Source: Paenalcaligenes niemegkensis
GTDB lineage: Bacteria; Pseudomonadota; Gammaproteobacteria; Burkholderiales; Burkholderiaceae_B
Reading direction: 5' to 3'
NCBI RefSeq assembly: GCF_022230885.1
Contig: NZ_JAKGCT010000004.1
Location: 310,001-374,000 of the forward strand
DNA length: 64,000 nt
Every line of letters starts with the position of its first letter. Position 1 is the first letter of the stretch. Positions 17,763 to 26,319 of the stretch are shown here, piece by piece. The position numbers were made by a program, and so were the translations under genes. The notes under the pieces were generated by a model. That model made no database searches and was not told where the DNA came from. It saw only the letters and a program-made list of their open reading frames with translations.

Positions 17763-18456
17763 AATTATGCAGAATCTGGCGTGCGACAGGGGTGTTCCTG
17801 AACTGCGTAAGATGGTTGCTGGGATCGAGCTCTGAGGCTTTGTCTGGCGACAGGCGTGCGAGCAAACACGCCTGCATGATGCCGGGAGTGAATTCCGGAT
17901 GAAACTGCACCGAAAGGGCATGGGGTCCGTAGCGCAGAATTTGATGCGGATCCATTTTGCTGCGAGCAAGAACCTGTGTCTTAGCCGGCAATTGCAGCAC
18001 CGTCTGCAAGTGGCTAAGATGCGCCAGAAAAGGCTCTTTCAGATGATAGGTAAGCGGATCGTCTACCGCTTCAGGCAGAGGGTCTACCGTAAAGGTGCCA
18101 AATTCACGTCCTGCGCCTAAATTACCGATGCTTGCGCCCAGCGCGTGTGCCAGTAGCTGATGACCATAGCAAATTCCGAGCAGAGGGGTATCCTGGGTAT
18201 GTGCCTGTTTTAGCCATTCTGCAGTGCGTTCGCTCCAGGCGGCCCGATCCGTGACCATGGCCCACGAGCCACTAATGATGACACCGCTGTAATCTGCGGG
18301 GTTGGGTAATGGCGTATCGGCAGCGGGATTCACCGCTACGATGGGTACCTGGTGTGCAATTTCGATTGCCTGTCTGAACCAGTCGCGTTGGTCTCCTACG
18401 CGTTGAGTAATCGTAGTAGGAGGCGTATCGGCTTGAATCAGTAAAAAAGCTTGCAT
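17707..18456 (-). CDS. Class I glutamine amidotransferase-like protein (GMP synthase-like)
   Basis: The 249-residue product has one class I glutamine amidotransferase (GATase1) domain. The nucleophile elbow is GICYGHQLLAHALG, and the catalytic His-x-Glu lies in VQFHPEFTPG. There is no synthetase domain, so it belongs to the stand-alone GuaA-like group (YfeJ type) whose substrates are mostly undefined; some hydrolyse gamma-glutamyl compounds. It is 6 bases downstream of crcB on the minus strand and probably co-transcribed with it. Its 3' end overlaps the convergent AraC gene by 56 bases. Confidence 0.9.
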   Translation of the reverse strand: MQAFLLIQADTPPTTITQRVGDQRDWFRQAIEIAHQVPIVAVNPAADTPLPNPADYSGVIISGSWAMVTDRAAWSERTAEWLKQAHTQDTPLLGICYGHQLLAHALGASIGNLGAGREFGTFTVDPLPEAVDDPLTYHLKEPFLAHLSHLQTVLQLPAKTQVLARSKMDPHQILRYGPHALSVQFHPEFTPGIMQACLLARLSPDKASELDPSNHLTQFRNTPVARQILHNFIERYRQPAPDAEAERSQ

Positions 18457-18462
18457 CGTATA

Positions 18463-18843
18463 TTAAGACTTAAAAGCGTGAACGGTGGCTATGCCAAAAG
18501 CCATGAAAACAAGCGAGCCCACAACATGGATGCCAATGCCGGCTAAGGCGCCATACAGTCGGCCCTGTTGTATCAGTAACATGATTTCGGCGGTGAAGCT
18601 GGAAAAGGTGGTTAAACCGCCCAGGAAGCCGGTAATGATAAACAGACGCCACAGCGGATTAAGGTCGGGCAGTGCGCCAATGATGCTCACGGCAATACCA
18701 ATCAAATAAGCCCCAATCACGTTGGCGCTTAATGTGCCTAAAGGCAGAGGCGGAAAGATGCTGTTTAAGCCTATACTTAAACACCAGCGTAAAATGGCGC
18801 CCAGGGCACCACCCAAGCCTATCAGTGCAATGGATTCAATCAT
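18463..18843 (-). CDS. crcB: Fluoride ion channel CrcB/FluC
   Basis: A small membrane protein of 126 residues with four hydrophobic helices that exports fluoride as a dual-topology dimer. Signatures are GGALGAILRW near the N-terminus, GTLSANVIGAYLIG and GFLGGLTTFSSFTAE, which includes the fluoride-lining Phe/Ser/Thr residues and the central sodium site. I looked upstream (18844-18976) for a fluoride riboswitch and could not recognise one. Confidence 0.95.
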   Translation of the reverse strand: MIESIALIGLGGALGAILRWCLSIGLNSIFPPLPLGTLSANVIGAYLIGIAVSIIGALPDLNPLWRLFIITGFLGGLTTFSSFTAEIMLLIQQGRLYGALAGIGIHVVGSLVFMAFGIATVHAFKS

Positions 18844-19048
18844 CAGATAGCAATAAGCCGTTACTTAAATAAAGTCGCCAGGGTAAAACAAGGCTGGCCT
18901 GAAGTAAGTAGTCTACACCGAGCCTAAAGCTTCGTCCTGCCGCCTGAGCACTTTATGCGGCCAGCATTGATACATTGTGATTGCCAAGGCTAGCGGTTAC
19001 ACTTTGCGCGCATATTTTGCACACGCCATGGACTATGAGGAAACAACA

Positions 19049-19531
19049 ATGCCGTCATTTGATGTAGTGTCCGAAGTGGATAAACACGAACTTAAAAATG
19101 CCGTTGATCAAGCCAGCCGAGAACTGGTCAACCGTTTCGATTTCAAAGGTACGAACGCCCGCTTTGAGCTAAATGAGTACGTCATTACACAGTTTGCGCC
19201 CAGTGTCTTTCAGCTAGGGCAGATGCTGCCTATCTTGCGCGCCCGGCTGGCGGCTCGCGAGATTGACGTGCGTTGCCTTGACGTGGCTGATGCTCAGGAA
19301 AACCTGGCTGAAGCACGGCAGGCAATTACAGTGCGCCAAGGAGTAGATCAAGCCACTTCCAAAAAACTGATCGCAGCCTTGAAAGCGGCCAAGATCAAAG
19401 TTGAAGCACAGATAAACGGCGATAAGCTACGCGTATCAGGTAAAAAACGCGACGACTTGCAGCAAGCCATCGCGTTATTACGTCAAACCGACGTCGAACT
19501 GCCTCTGCAGTACGAAAACTTCAGAGACTAA
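19049..19531 (+). CDS. yajQ: YajQ family nucleotide-binding protein
   Basis: Start ATG 19049 gives the canonical N-terminus MPSFDVVSEVDKHELKNAVD and 160 residues, the standard length; GAGGAAAC upstream can act as ribosome binding site. An upstream in-frame GTG and ATG would add an atypical leader. Further motifs are NRFDFKGTNARFEL and the C-terminal LRVSGKKRDDLQQAIALLR. The protein has two RRM-like folds. In Xanthomonas a homologue binds cyclic di-GMP and acts as a transcription co-factor; whether that holds here is unknown. It ends 6 bases from the convergent ABC permease gene with no terminator between them. Confidence 0.95.
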   Translation: MPSFDVVSEVDKHELKNAVDQASRELVNRFDFKGTNARFELNEYVITQFAPSVFQLGQMLPILRARLAAREIDVRCLDVADAQENLAEARQAITVRQGVDQATSKKLIAALKAAKIKVEAQINGDKLRVSGKKRDDLQQAIALLRQTDVELPLQYENFRD

Positions 19532-19537
19532 GGCCTG

Positions 19538-20299
19538 TCAGGGGCGCAGGCGGTAGCCGGTGCGAAATATCCAGGTAACGATGGCCAGGCATAGCGCTAA
19601 AAATAGCAGGGTCATCGCCAGGCTTAGCCATATATTGACATCGGCAACGCTGTAGAAGCTCCACCTGAAGCCGCTGATCAGGTAAACCACGGGGTTGAAC
19701 AAGCTCAGGTTCTGCCAGAAAGGGGGCAGCATATCGATAGAGTAGAAACTGCCGCCCAAAAAGGTAAGCGGGGTAATGATCAGCATGGGTACCAGCTGCA
19801 GTTTTTCGAAATTGTCAGCCCAGATCCCAATAATGAAGCCGAACAGGCTGAAAGTGAAAGCGGTCAGGAATAAAAAGCTTAGCATCCAGATTGGATGGTC
19901 AACGCTAAAAGGTACAAACAGCTTGGCTGTAATCAGGATAATGATGGCCAGTATTATGGACTTGGTTGCAGCTGCAGCCACGAAGCTAAAGGTAATTTCC
20001 ATGTACGAAATAGGCGCCGACATGATTTCGTAAATGGTTCGGGAAAATCTTGGAAAGTAAATGCCAAATGAGGCATTTGAAATGCTGTGTGTCAGTACCG
20101 ACAGCATAACCAGACCCGGCACAATAAATGAGCCATAGCTGACACCTTGCACCTCGCTGATGCGTGGTCCCAGTGCCGCACCGAACACCACAAAGTACAG
20201 GGCTGTAGAGATAACCGGTGCCACAATGCTTTGCAGCAGGGTACGGCGGGTACGGGACATTTCAAAAGCATAGATGGCTTGCATGGCACGTAAGTTCAT
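19538..20299 (-). CDS. yadH: ABC-2 type transporter permease (YadH-like)
   Basis: Membrane subunit of an ABC-2 exporter, 253 residues with about six hydrophobic helices. The start [20 protein letters not shown], the VQGVSYGSFIVPGLVMLSVL segment and ITPLTFLGGSFYSIDMLPP match the YadH group. It overlaps the upstream ATPase gene by 4 bases (20296-20299), so translation is coupled. The substrate is unknown. Confidence 0.92.
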   Translation of the reverse strand: MNLRAMQAIYAFEMSRTRRTLLQSIVAPVISTALYFVVFGAALGPRISEVQGVSYGSFIVPGLVMLSVLTHSISNASFGIYFPRFSRTIYEIMSAPISYMEITFSFVAAAATKSIILAIIILITAKLFVPFSVDHPIWMLSFLFLTAFTFSLFGFIIGIWADNFEKLQLVPMLIITPLTFLGGSFYSIDMLPPFWQNLSLFNPVVYLISGFRWSFYSVADVNIWLSLAMTLLFLALCLAIVTWIFRTGYRLRP

Positions 20300-21222
20300 T
20301 GTTTTTTCTCCATCAAGCTAACAAAAATGTCTTCCAGCGAACTGCGATGGGTGTCTACATCTTTAACGGTTATACCGAGCGCCTGAACCAGGTTCAGCAG
20401 ATCGACGACTGAAACCTCAGTGGCTTCTTTGGCGTAATTGTAAAGTAAGGTTTCCCCGTTCTCGCTGCGCTGCAGGCCGACTTCCACCAGCGCGGCTGGC
20501 AGTTCAGAAACGGGTGCCTCGAGGTGCAGCTGCAATTGCTTTTCGCCGAATTGCTGCATGAGTTTCTGTTTTTCTCTACCAATAACAGCTCTCCGTTCTG
20601 GATGATGCCAACGCGATCCGCCATTTCTTCAGCTTCTTCAATGTAATGGGTGGTGAGAATGACGGTGACGCCTTTGTCACGCAAGCGCCTCACCAGAGCC
20701 CACATATCCTGGCGCAGTGACACGTCTACGCCCGCAGTGGGCTCATCCAGAAACAGGATTTCAGGTTCGTGAGACAGAGCCTTGGCAATAAGAACGCGAC
20801 GCTTCATGCCGCCTGACAACGCAATCTGCGGACTATGTCGCTTGTCCCAAAGGCTGAGCTCTTTAAGTATCTGTTCGATAAGGGCGGGGTTTTTTCTTTT
20901 CCGAACAGACCACGGCTGAAGCTGACACTGTTGAGCACGTTCTCGAAAGTTTCGGCCCCTATCTCCTGGGGGACCAGCCCGATCAGCGATCGAGCTTGGC
21001 GATATTGTTTCTTGTAGTCATACCCCCCACTTTTACTGATCCACCGGAGGCATTCACCAGTCCGCAGATCAGGCTGATCAGGGTGGTTTTCCCCGCTCCA
21101 TTGGGTCCGAGCAGAGCGAAAATTTCGCCTTTCTTTATCTTCAAACTCACGTCTTTCAAGGCGGTAAAGCCGTTGGCGTAAACTTTAGATAAGTTGTTTA
21201 TTTCAATGATTGGTTGTTCCAT
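20296..21222 (-). CDS. yadG: ABC exporter ATP-binding protein (YadG-like), three frameshifts in this assembly
   Basis: Three reading-frame fragments line up as one ATPase of 309 residues once three single bases are restored. The fragments carry Walker [10 protein letters not shown] and the start [15 protein letters not shown] (first), the LSGGMKRR signature and Walker [12 protein letters not shown] with [14 protein letters not shown] (second), and the C-terminal accessory domain ending [13 protein letters not shown] (third). The breaks lie near 20996 (tt), at T6 20890-20895 and at T5 20569-20573. Each missing base is best placed in these runs. The length matches YadG (308 residues), which argues for sequencing error rather than a dead gene. 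Confidence 0.85.
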
Positions 21223-21358
21223 AGGGAGAGGCTGCGCGCAATGAATAAATTTGATCCGGTTACCAGTATACGTAGCTTAGTCAAAAAACCACCAATTCCG
21301 GTTTGAGAGAAGGGACAGCAGGTAAAATGTAAATCCAGTTTATTGATTGAAGTACACC

Positions 21359-21919
21359 ATGAGCCAGCCTTTTCTTTTTTCTGAGCATGATCAACACGCT
21401 ATGCAACAGGCCCTGGCTTTAGCCCGCCAGGCATGGAGTGAGGGCGAGGTCCCGGTAGGCGCGGTGGTGACGGACGCCAACGGTTCCATTATCGGAGCAG
21501 GGCGAAATCAGACTATTTCTGCCCATGATCCCAGTGCTCATGCAGAAATGGTGGCGCTGCGTGCGGCCGCACTGGCGTGTGAAAATTACCGTCTGCCTGA
21601 AGCAACGGTGTATGTGACGCTTGAGCCTTGCGCAATGTGTATAGGGGCACTGCTTCATGCCCGGGTGAAACGGGTGGTGTATGCGGCTTCAGATCCTAAG
21701 ACCGGAGCCTGTGGCAGTGTTCTTGCACTGCATGACAGTGCCCTGAATCATCAGACGCGGCTGCAGGGCGGTCTGTTGGCCGAAGAGGCTTCCACCTTGT
21801 TGCGCGCATTTTTCAAAGAGCGCCGTGAGCTTTCCAGGCAGGCGAAAGAACGGGCTCGTGCTTCATTAAGCAGTCAGGCGCAGGCGCTTGCAGACTCTAT
21901 GCAAAAGCGCGATCATTAA
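21359..21919 (+). CDS. tadA: tRNA-specific adenosine deaminase
   Basis: Deaminates A34 to inosine in the wobble position of tRNA-Arg. I start at ATG 21359 (MSQPFLFSEHDQHAM); a TTG four codons upstream is also in frame. The zinc and proton-transfer residues are H61 and E63 in the HAE motif, and C91/C94 in PCAMC. EGEVPVGAVV and the ACGSVLAL region are typical. A basic, Arg-rich C-terminal extension of about 35 residues follows the conserved domain. ldcA is 27 bases downstream. Confidence 0.96.
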   Translation: MSQPFLFSEHDQHAMQQALALARQAWSEGEVPVGAVVTDANGSIIGAGRNQTISAHDPSAHAEMVALRAAALACENYRLPEATVYVTLEPCAMCIGALLHARVKRVVYAASDPKTGACGSVLALHDSALNHQTRLQGGLLAEEASTLLRAFFKERRELSRQAKERARASLSSQAQALADSMQKRDH

Positions 21920-21946
21920 CACTTACATTTTTGAATCCGGACCTTC

Positions 21947-22891
21947 ATGAGTCATCACCACACCGACGATTGTCCCGTTTGCCACTCGCATAAGCATAAC
22001 GACGGCATCTATATCATTTCTCCCTCTAACGCCGTTAGCGATGAAGCATCGTTGGACAGGGCTCAATCGTATTTGAGCCAGCTTGGTTTTAGCACAGTCG
22101 TCGATCAGGACGCCTTGGCCAGGTACGAGCGTTTTGCGGGCAGTGATGAACAACGGCTTAAGGCCTTCGATCGGGCCCTGGCAGGCGAACAGTCCATCGT
22201 CCTGGCCAGCCGGGGCGGCTATGGCTTGTCCCGGCTTTTGCCGTATCTCAACTGGTCGGCAATTGCAGACAGTGGCAAGCGTTTTGTCGGGCATAGCGAC
22301 TTTACCGCCTTTAACCTGGCTCTATTGGCTAAGACTGGTTCAATCAGTTACGCGGGCCCATGTGCCGCTTTCGATTTTGGTGCAGAAAAAGTCGATGAAT
22401 TAACGGCTGACTTGTTTGCCGAGACCATGCGTCATGAACTTGAGGTGCTCAGTTTTGAGTCTCCGGATTCAGACCCAGTCGACGCGCGAGGAATCCTCTG
22501 GGGTGGTAACCTGGCCATGGTGTGTTCCTTGTTGGGTACGCCTTACTTTCCCGATATTCAGGGCGGAGTCTTGTTTCTTGAAGATGTAGGCGAACATCCC
22601 TACCGTATCGAGCGTATGCTTAGTCAACTGCATTATGCAGGGGTGCTTGATCAGCAGCATGCGGTGCTTCTTGGAAATTTCAGCGGCTATAAGCTGGGTG
22701 CGCACGACAACGGTTATACGCTTGAGTCTGCAGTTGAGTGGCTAAAGAGCAACACTAAAGCAGCCGTAATCCGTGGGCTTCCGTATGGGCATACTGAAAT
22801 TAAAGCGACGCTTCCCATAGGCAAGCAGGTAGGGATTGCCTGGGAAGACGATATGGCTTATTTGCTTATCGATGAGCACCATCACGATTAA
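21947..22891 (+). CDS. ldcA: LD-carboxypeptidase (peptidase family S66)
   Basis: Cytoplasmic murein-recycling enzyme that removes the terminal D-Ala from muropeptide tetrapeptides. The 314 residues include ASRGGYGLSRLLPYL and FVGHSDFTAFNLALL in the N-terminal half. The C-terminal half has LWGGNLAMVCSLLGTPYFP and LFLEDVGEHPYRIERM (catalytic Glu region), and the catalytic His is in LPYGHTEIKATLPIG. Both ends are unusual: the start MSHHHTDDCPVCHSHKHN and the end DEHHHD are rich in His and Cys, which could bind a metal. These short tails lie outside the enzyme fold. Confidence 0.93.
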   Translation: MSHHHTDDCPVCHSHKHNDGIYIISPSNAVSDEASLDRAQSYLSQLGFSTVVDQDALARYERFAGSDEQRLKAFDRALAGEQSIVLASRGGYGLSRLLPYLNWSAIADSGKRFVGHSDFTAFNLALLAKTGSISYAGPCAAFDFGAEKVDELTADLFAETMRHELEVLSFESPDSDPVDARGILWGGNLAMVCSLLGTPYFPDIQGGVLFLEDVGEHPYRIERMLSQLHYAGVLDQQHAVLLGNFSGYKLGAHDNGYTLESAVEWLKSNTKAAVIRGLPYGHTEIKATLPIGKQVGIAWEDDMAYLLIDEHHHD

Positions 22892-22958
22892 ATTTATTTG
22901 TCCTGAGCTCTTGCTACACTAGAGGGTTATTCACTACCACACAGAAAGTAACTCTCTC

Positions 22959-24559
22959 GTGATTTCAACCGCAAATTTAACCATACAGTTTGGTGCCAAA
23001 CCTTTATTCGAAAACGTCAGTGTCAAATTCGGCGAAGGCAACCGTTACGGCTTAATTGGGGCGAACGGCTCGGGTAAATCAACATTCATGAAAATCATCG
23101 GTGGCGACCTGGAGGCCACCGGCGGCAGCGTTGCGCTCGAGCCTGGAGTTCGACTCGGTAAGCTGCGTCAGGATCAATTTGGTTTTGAAGAGTTTCGTGT
23201 GCTTGATGTAGTGATGATGGGGCACACTGAAATGTGGGAGACCATGAATGAGCGCGATGCGATTTACGCCGACCTTGAAGCCAGCGAAGACGACTATATG
23301 CGCGCTGCAGATCTCGAAACGCGATTTGCCGAATTCGACGGCTACACTGCTGAATCTCGCGCCGGAGAGCTCTTGCTGGGTCTGGAAATTCCTGTAGAGC
23401 AGCATGGCGTGCTCATGAGTGAAATTGCTCCAGGATGGAAGCTGCGGGTATTGCTGGCACAGGCCCTGTTTTCGAATCCTGACGTATTGCTGCTTGATGA
23501 GCCGACCAACAACCTGGACATCAACACAATCCGCTGGCTGGAAGACGTACTCAATGGCTATCAGAGCACCATGATTATTATTAGTCATGACCGTCACTTT
23601 CTGAACCAGGTATGTACGCATATGGCCGATCTTGACTACCGTGAGCTACGTGTCTATCCGGGCAACTACGATGATTACATGCTGGCATCCAGCCAGGCAC
23701 GCGAGCGCCTGATGAATGCCAATGCCAAGGCCAAAGAACGCATTGGCGAACTCCAGGATTTCGTACGCCGATTTTCGGCGAATAAATCAAAGGCGCGCCA
23801 GGCCACCTCACGTATCAAGCAAATTGGGCGTATCAAGGCAGAAACGGTCGAGGTCAAGCCATCATCGCGACAAAATCCATTTATTCGCTTCGAGCAGGCC
23901 AAGCCGCTGCACCGTCTGGCTGTCAAGGTCGAAGGCCTGTCCAAAGCCTACGACAGACCGATCATCAGTAATTTGAATCTTTCAGTCGAAGCGGGCGAGC
24001 GTATTGCCATAGTGGGAGCAAACGGGGTGGGTAAAACCACGTTGCTGCGTCTGCTGCAAGGTAATCTGGCTCCAGACAGTGGTACCGTTGTCTGGGCTGA
24101 AAATGCTGATGTTGGCTACATGGCTCAAGATGTCTCTGACCAGTTTACAGAAAAGCTGAACCTCTTTGACTGGTTGGGCAACCATCGTCAGACCGGTGAT
24201 GACGATCAGGCATTGCGCTCAGTATTAGGACGCTTGCTGTTTTCCGCTGATGACATTACAAAAATGACGAATGTGTTGTCGGGTGGAGAAAAAATCGTCT
24301 TACTTTTGGTAGTCTGATGCTCGGCCGCCATAACGTGCTCCTGCTAGATGAACCCACCAACCACTTGGACATGGAGTCCATCGAATCGCTGCAATTTGCT
24401 CTTGAAAAATACCAGGGTACTTTGGTGTTCGTCTCCCATGACCGTGAGTTCGTTTCCGGTGTTGCCAGCCGCATTCTTGAGGTTCTGCCTAACGGGAAAG
24501 TCGAAGACTTCATTGGCAACTACGACGATTACCTCGCCTACCGTGGCGTTGAAGCGTAG
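22959..24559 (+). CDS. ybiT: ABC-F family ATPase (YbiT-like), frameshifted in this assembly
   Basis: Two ABC domains without membrane parts; ABC-F proteins act on the ribosome. The GTG start at 22959 gives [20 protein letters not shown], close to YbiT. The first domain has GANGSGKST, the degenerate signature [17 protein letters not shown] typical of YbiT, and [11 protein letters not shown]. The second has [15 protein letters not shown] and [16 protein letters not shown]. After LSGGEK the frame breaks at the A6 run 24289-24294; adding one A restores [17 protein letters not shown] and a 533-residue protein, against 530 in E. coli. The last 80 codons are in the second frame. Confidence 0.9.
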
Positions 24560-24571
24560 TAGCCGGAGTCT

Positions 24572-25165
24572 ATGCGTTACACCTTAAACGGATTCACCCA
24601 GTACGAAGAGGATATCAAGCGTAGCCGGTTTCTTGCGCTGGCGGGTCCGGCGCAGGATGCCAGCACGGCTCTGGACTTTGTCGCGCAGTATAGCGAGCCC
24701 GATGCGACCCACAATTGTTGGGCGTATCGCGTGCTCGATAATTATCGTTTTAACGATGATGGCGAACCTGGTGGCACAGCCGGACGTCCGATCATGCAGG
24801 CCATTGATGGTCAAGAGTGTGATCAGGTCGTTGTGCTGGTGATCCGTTGGTTTGGCGGTGTCAAGCTAGGGACGGGTGGGTTAATCCGCGCATATGGGGG
24901 CGTGGCGGCACAATGCCTTCGGCTAGCTGATAAAAGCGAACTCGTTGATGAAACCGAAATTCGTTGCCACTGCCCCTACACCGATATTGACCTGTTACGC
25001 TCGCGTCTGGTGCAGTTTCAAGGGCGCGTGGCCGACGAGGAGTTTGGTATAGAAGGGGTTGTGTGGCGCATCATAGTACCTTCGAGCCAGGCTGATGATT
25101 TACGCACCAGCTTCACCAATTTGACGCGTGGACAAGTCCGGTTTTTTGATCCGGATAGCCCATAA
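24572..25165 (+). CDS. yigZ: IMPACT/YigZ family protein
   Basis: The 197-residue protein has the N-terminal Impact domain with KRSRFLA, ATHNCWAYR, DDGEPGGTAGRPIMQAI, VIRWFGGVKLGTGGLIRAYG and a C-terminal DUF1949-like domain. Eukaryotic IMPACT inhibits the kinase GCN2; bacterial members have no firm function. It starts 12 bases after ybiT, so a ribosome-linked operon with ybiT is plausible but not shown. Confidence 0.93.
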   Translation: MRYTLNGFTQYEEDIKRSRFLALAGPAQDASTALDFVAQYSEPDATHNCWAYRVLDNYRFNDDGEPGGTAGRPIMQAIDGQECDQVVVLVIRWFGGVKLGTGGLIRAYGGVAAQCLRLADKSELVDETEIRCHCPYTDIDLLRSRLVQFQGRVADEEFGIEGVVWRIIVPSSQADDLRTSFTNLTRGQVRFFDPDSP

Positions 25166-25271
25166 GCAGGCCGCACCACTGCTGCGACTTGATGTCGTAC
25201 AGATCATCACTCAGCCCCTTGATCTGCTGTGGCAGTGGCGCCCCGAATAAACGAATTACGGAGTAACCTAT

Positions 25272-25814
25272 ATGGTATCGTTGCAAGAGCAGCTTTTGAA
25301 AGCGGGTCTGGTCGACAAAAATAAAGCCAAACGGGCCAAGCAGGATAAGAGCAAGCAGAAGAAGGTCGAGCGCCGAACCGGCACGCAAAGTACTAATGAG
25401 GCGAGGTTGGCCGCGCTCGAAACGCAACAAAAGAATCTCGAGCGGACTCGTGAGCTCAATGCTCAGCGTGTTGCAGCCGCCAACCAAAAGGCGATTGCTG
25501 CTCAAATTGCCCAGATGGTACAGCAGAGTCGCCAGAGTAAGGGCGCTGGCGACATCGCTTACAATTTTGCCCACGGTAAGACGATCGAACGGCTGTATGT
25601 GTCGGCTGCAGTCCAGGCACATTTAATCGCGGGGCGACTCGTGATTATCCGTCTTGGCAGCGCGACCGAACTAGTGCCCAGAATAGTCGCAGACAAAATT
25701 GCCGAGCGTGATCCTTCGGTCGTCGTCCGGGTAAATAAGACCGACACCGATACCAATACCGATGAGAATGATCCGTATGCGGCGTTTCAGATCCCGGACG
25801 ACTTTATGTGGTAG
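25272..25814 (+). CDS. yaiL: DUF2058 family nucleoprotein/polynucleotide-associated protein (YaiL-like)
   Basis: The 180-residue protein has a very basic, coiled-coil N-terminal half (MVSLQEQLLKAGLVDKNKAK, then runs of Lys, Arg and Gln) and a compact C-terminal domain with YNFAHGKTIERLYVSAAVQ. This is the DUF2058/YaiL family, annotated as nucleoprotein-associated; biochemical function is not established. The C-terminus is acidic. It converges on the thioredoxin gene with 28 bases between stops. Confidence 0.88.
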   Translation: MVSLQEQLLKAGLVDKNKAKRAKQDKSKQKKVERRTGTQSTNEARLAALETQQKNLERTRELNAQRVAAANQKAIAAQIAQMVQQSRQSKGAGDIAYNFAHGKTIERLYVSAAVQAHLIAGRLVIIRLGSATELVPRIVADKIAERDPSVVVRVNKTDTDTNTDENDPYAAFQIPDDFMW

Positions 25815-25842
25815 CTTTGCCAGCATGCCGCTGACGCTTGGG

Positions 25843-26223
25843 CTAGGCTTCGGGTGAGCTTTTGCTTTGTTCGGCGGCAATTTCAGCGTGCACCTGTTCC
25901 ATATCCACACCTTTTACCTGCTCCACCAGCTCTTCCAGCTGTGATTCGGACAAGGCGCCAGAGTGTGAGAACAGCAGAACTTTTTCACGAAATACCATAA
26001 TGGTAGGAATAGAGCGGATGCGCAGGGCTGAGGATAGCTCTTCCTCTTCTTCGGTATTTACTTTGGCAAAACTAATGTCGTCGTGCTTGGCAGCTACGCT
26101 TTCAAAGGTAGGTGCAAATTGACGGCACGGTCCGCACCACGGAGCCCAGAAGTCGATGATAAGAGGTTTATCACCTTCTACAGCCGCTTGAAATGTGCCT
26201 TCAGTTAGGTCGATTGTGCTCAT
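25843..26223 (-). CDS. Thioredoxin family protein
   Basis: A single thioredoxin domain of 126 residues without signal peptide, so cytoplasmic. The active site is FWAPWCGPCRQ (C30 and C33), and the cis-proline lies in RSIPTIMVF. An acidic tail of about 20 residues rich in Glu, Ala and Ser follows the domain. This type of thioredoxin occurs alone in many Burkholderiales and differs from the essential TrxA, which is linked to rho. The start codon is only 17 bases downstream of a terminator hairpin that closes the purine permease gene. Confidence 0.92.
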   Translation of the reverse strand: MSTIDLTEGTFQAAVEGDKPLIIDFWAPWCGPCRQFAPTFESVAAKHDDISFAKVNTEEEEELSSALRIRSIPTIMVFREKVLLFSHSGALSESQLEELVEQVKGVDMEQVHAEIAAEQSKSSPEA

Positions 26224-26240
26224 TTGGTGAGTCCCCGATG

Positions 26241-26267
26241 AAAAAAAGCGGCTTAATAAAGCCGCTT
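26241..26267 (-). terminator. Intrinsic terminator of the purine permease gene, in the thioredoxin leader
   Basis: On the minus strand AAGCGGC pairs with GCCGCTT around an 8-base loop, followed by a run of seven T. It ends the permease transcript, yet lies 18-44 bases ahead of the thioredoxin start codon, so any thioredoxin promoter must lie inside or before it. Confidence 0.8.
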
Positions 26268-26319
26268 GGGTTTTTAACTGTATCGCGTTTCTAGTGTAAC
26301 GCGTTTTGAGAGTCTTGCC

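Noticed and set aside
18844-18976. Fluoride riboswitch upstream of crcB
   Set aside because: I read the reverse complement and did not find the conserved stem and pseudoknot sequences; nothing else supports it.
24281-24320. Programmed ribosomal frameshifting in ybiT at the A6 run
   Set aside because: Slippery A runs can be programmed, but the same one-base loss recurs at G, C and T runs in eleven other unrelated genes, and no stimulating hairpin or internal ribosome binding site is evident. Sequencing error explains all of them together.
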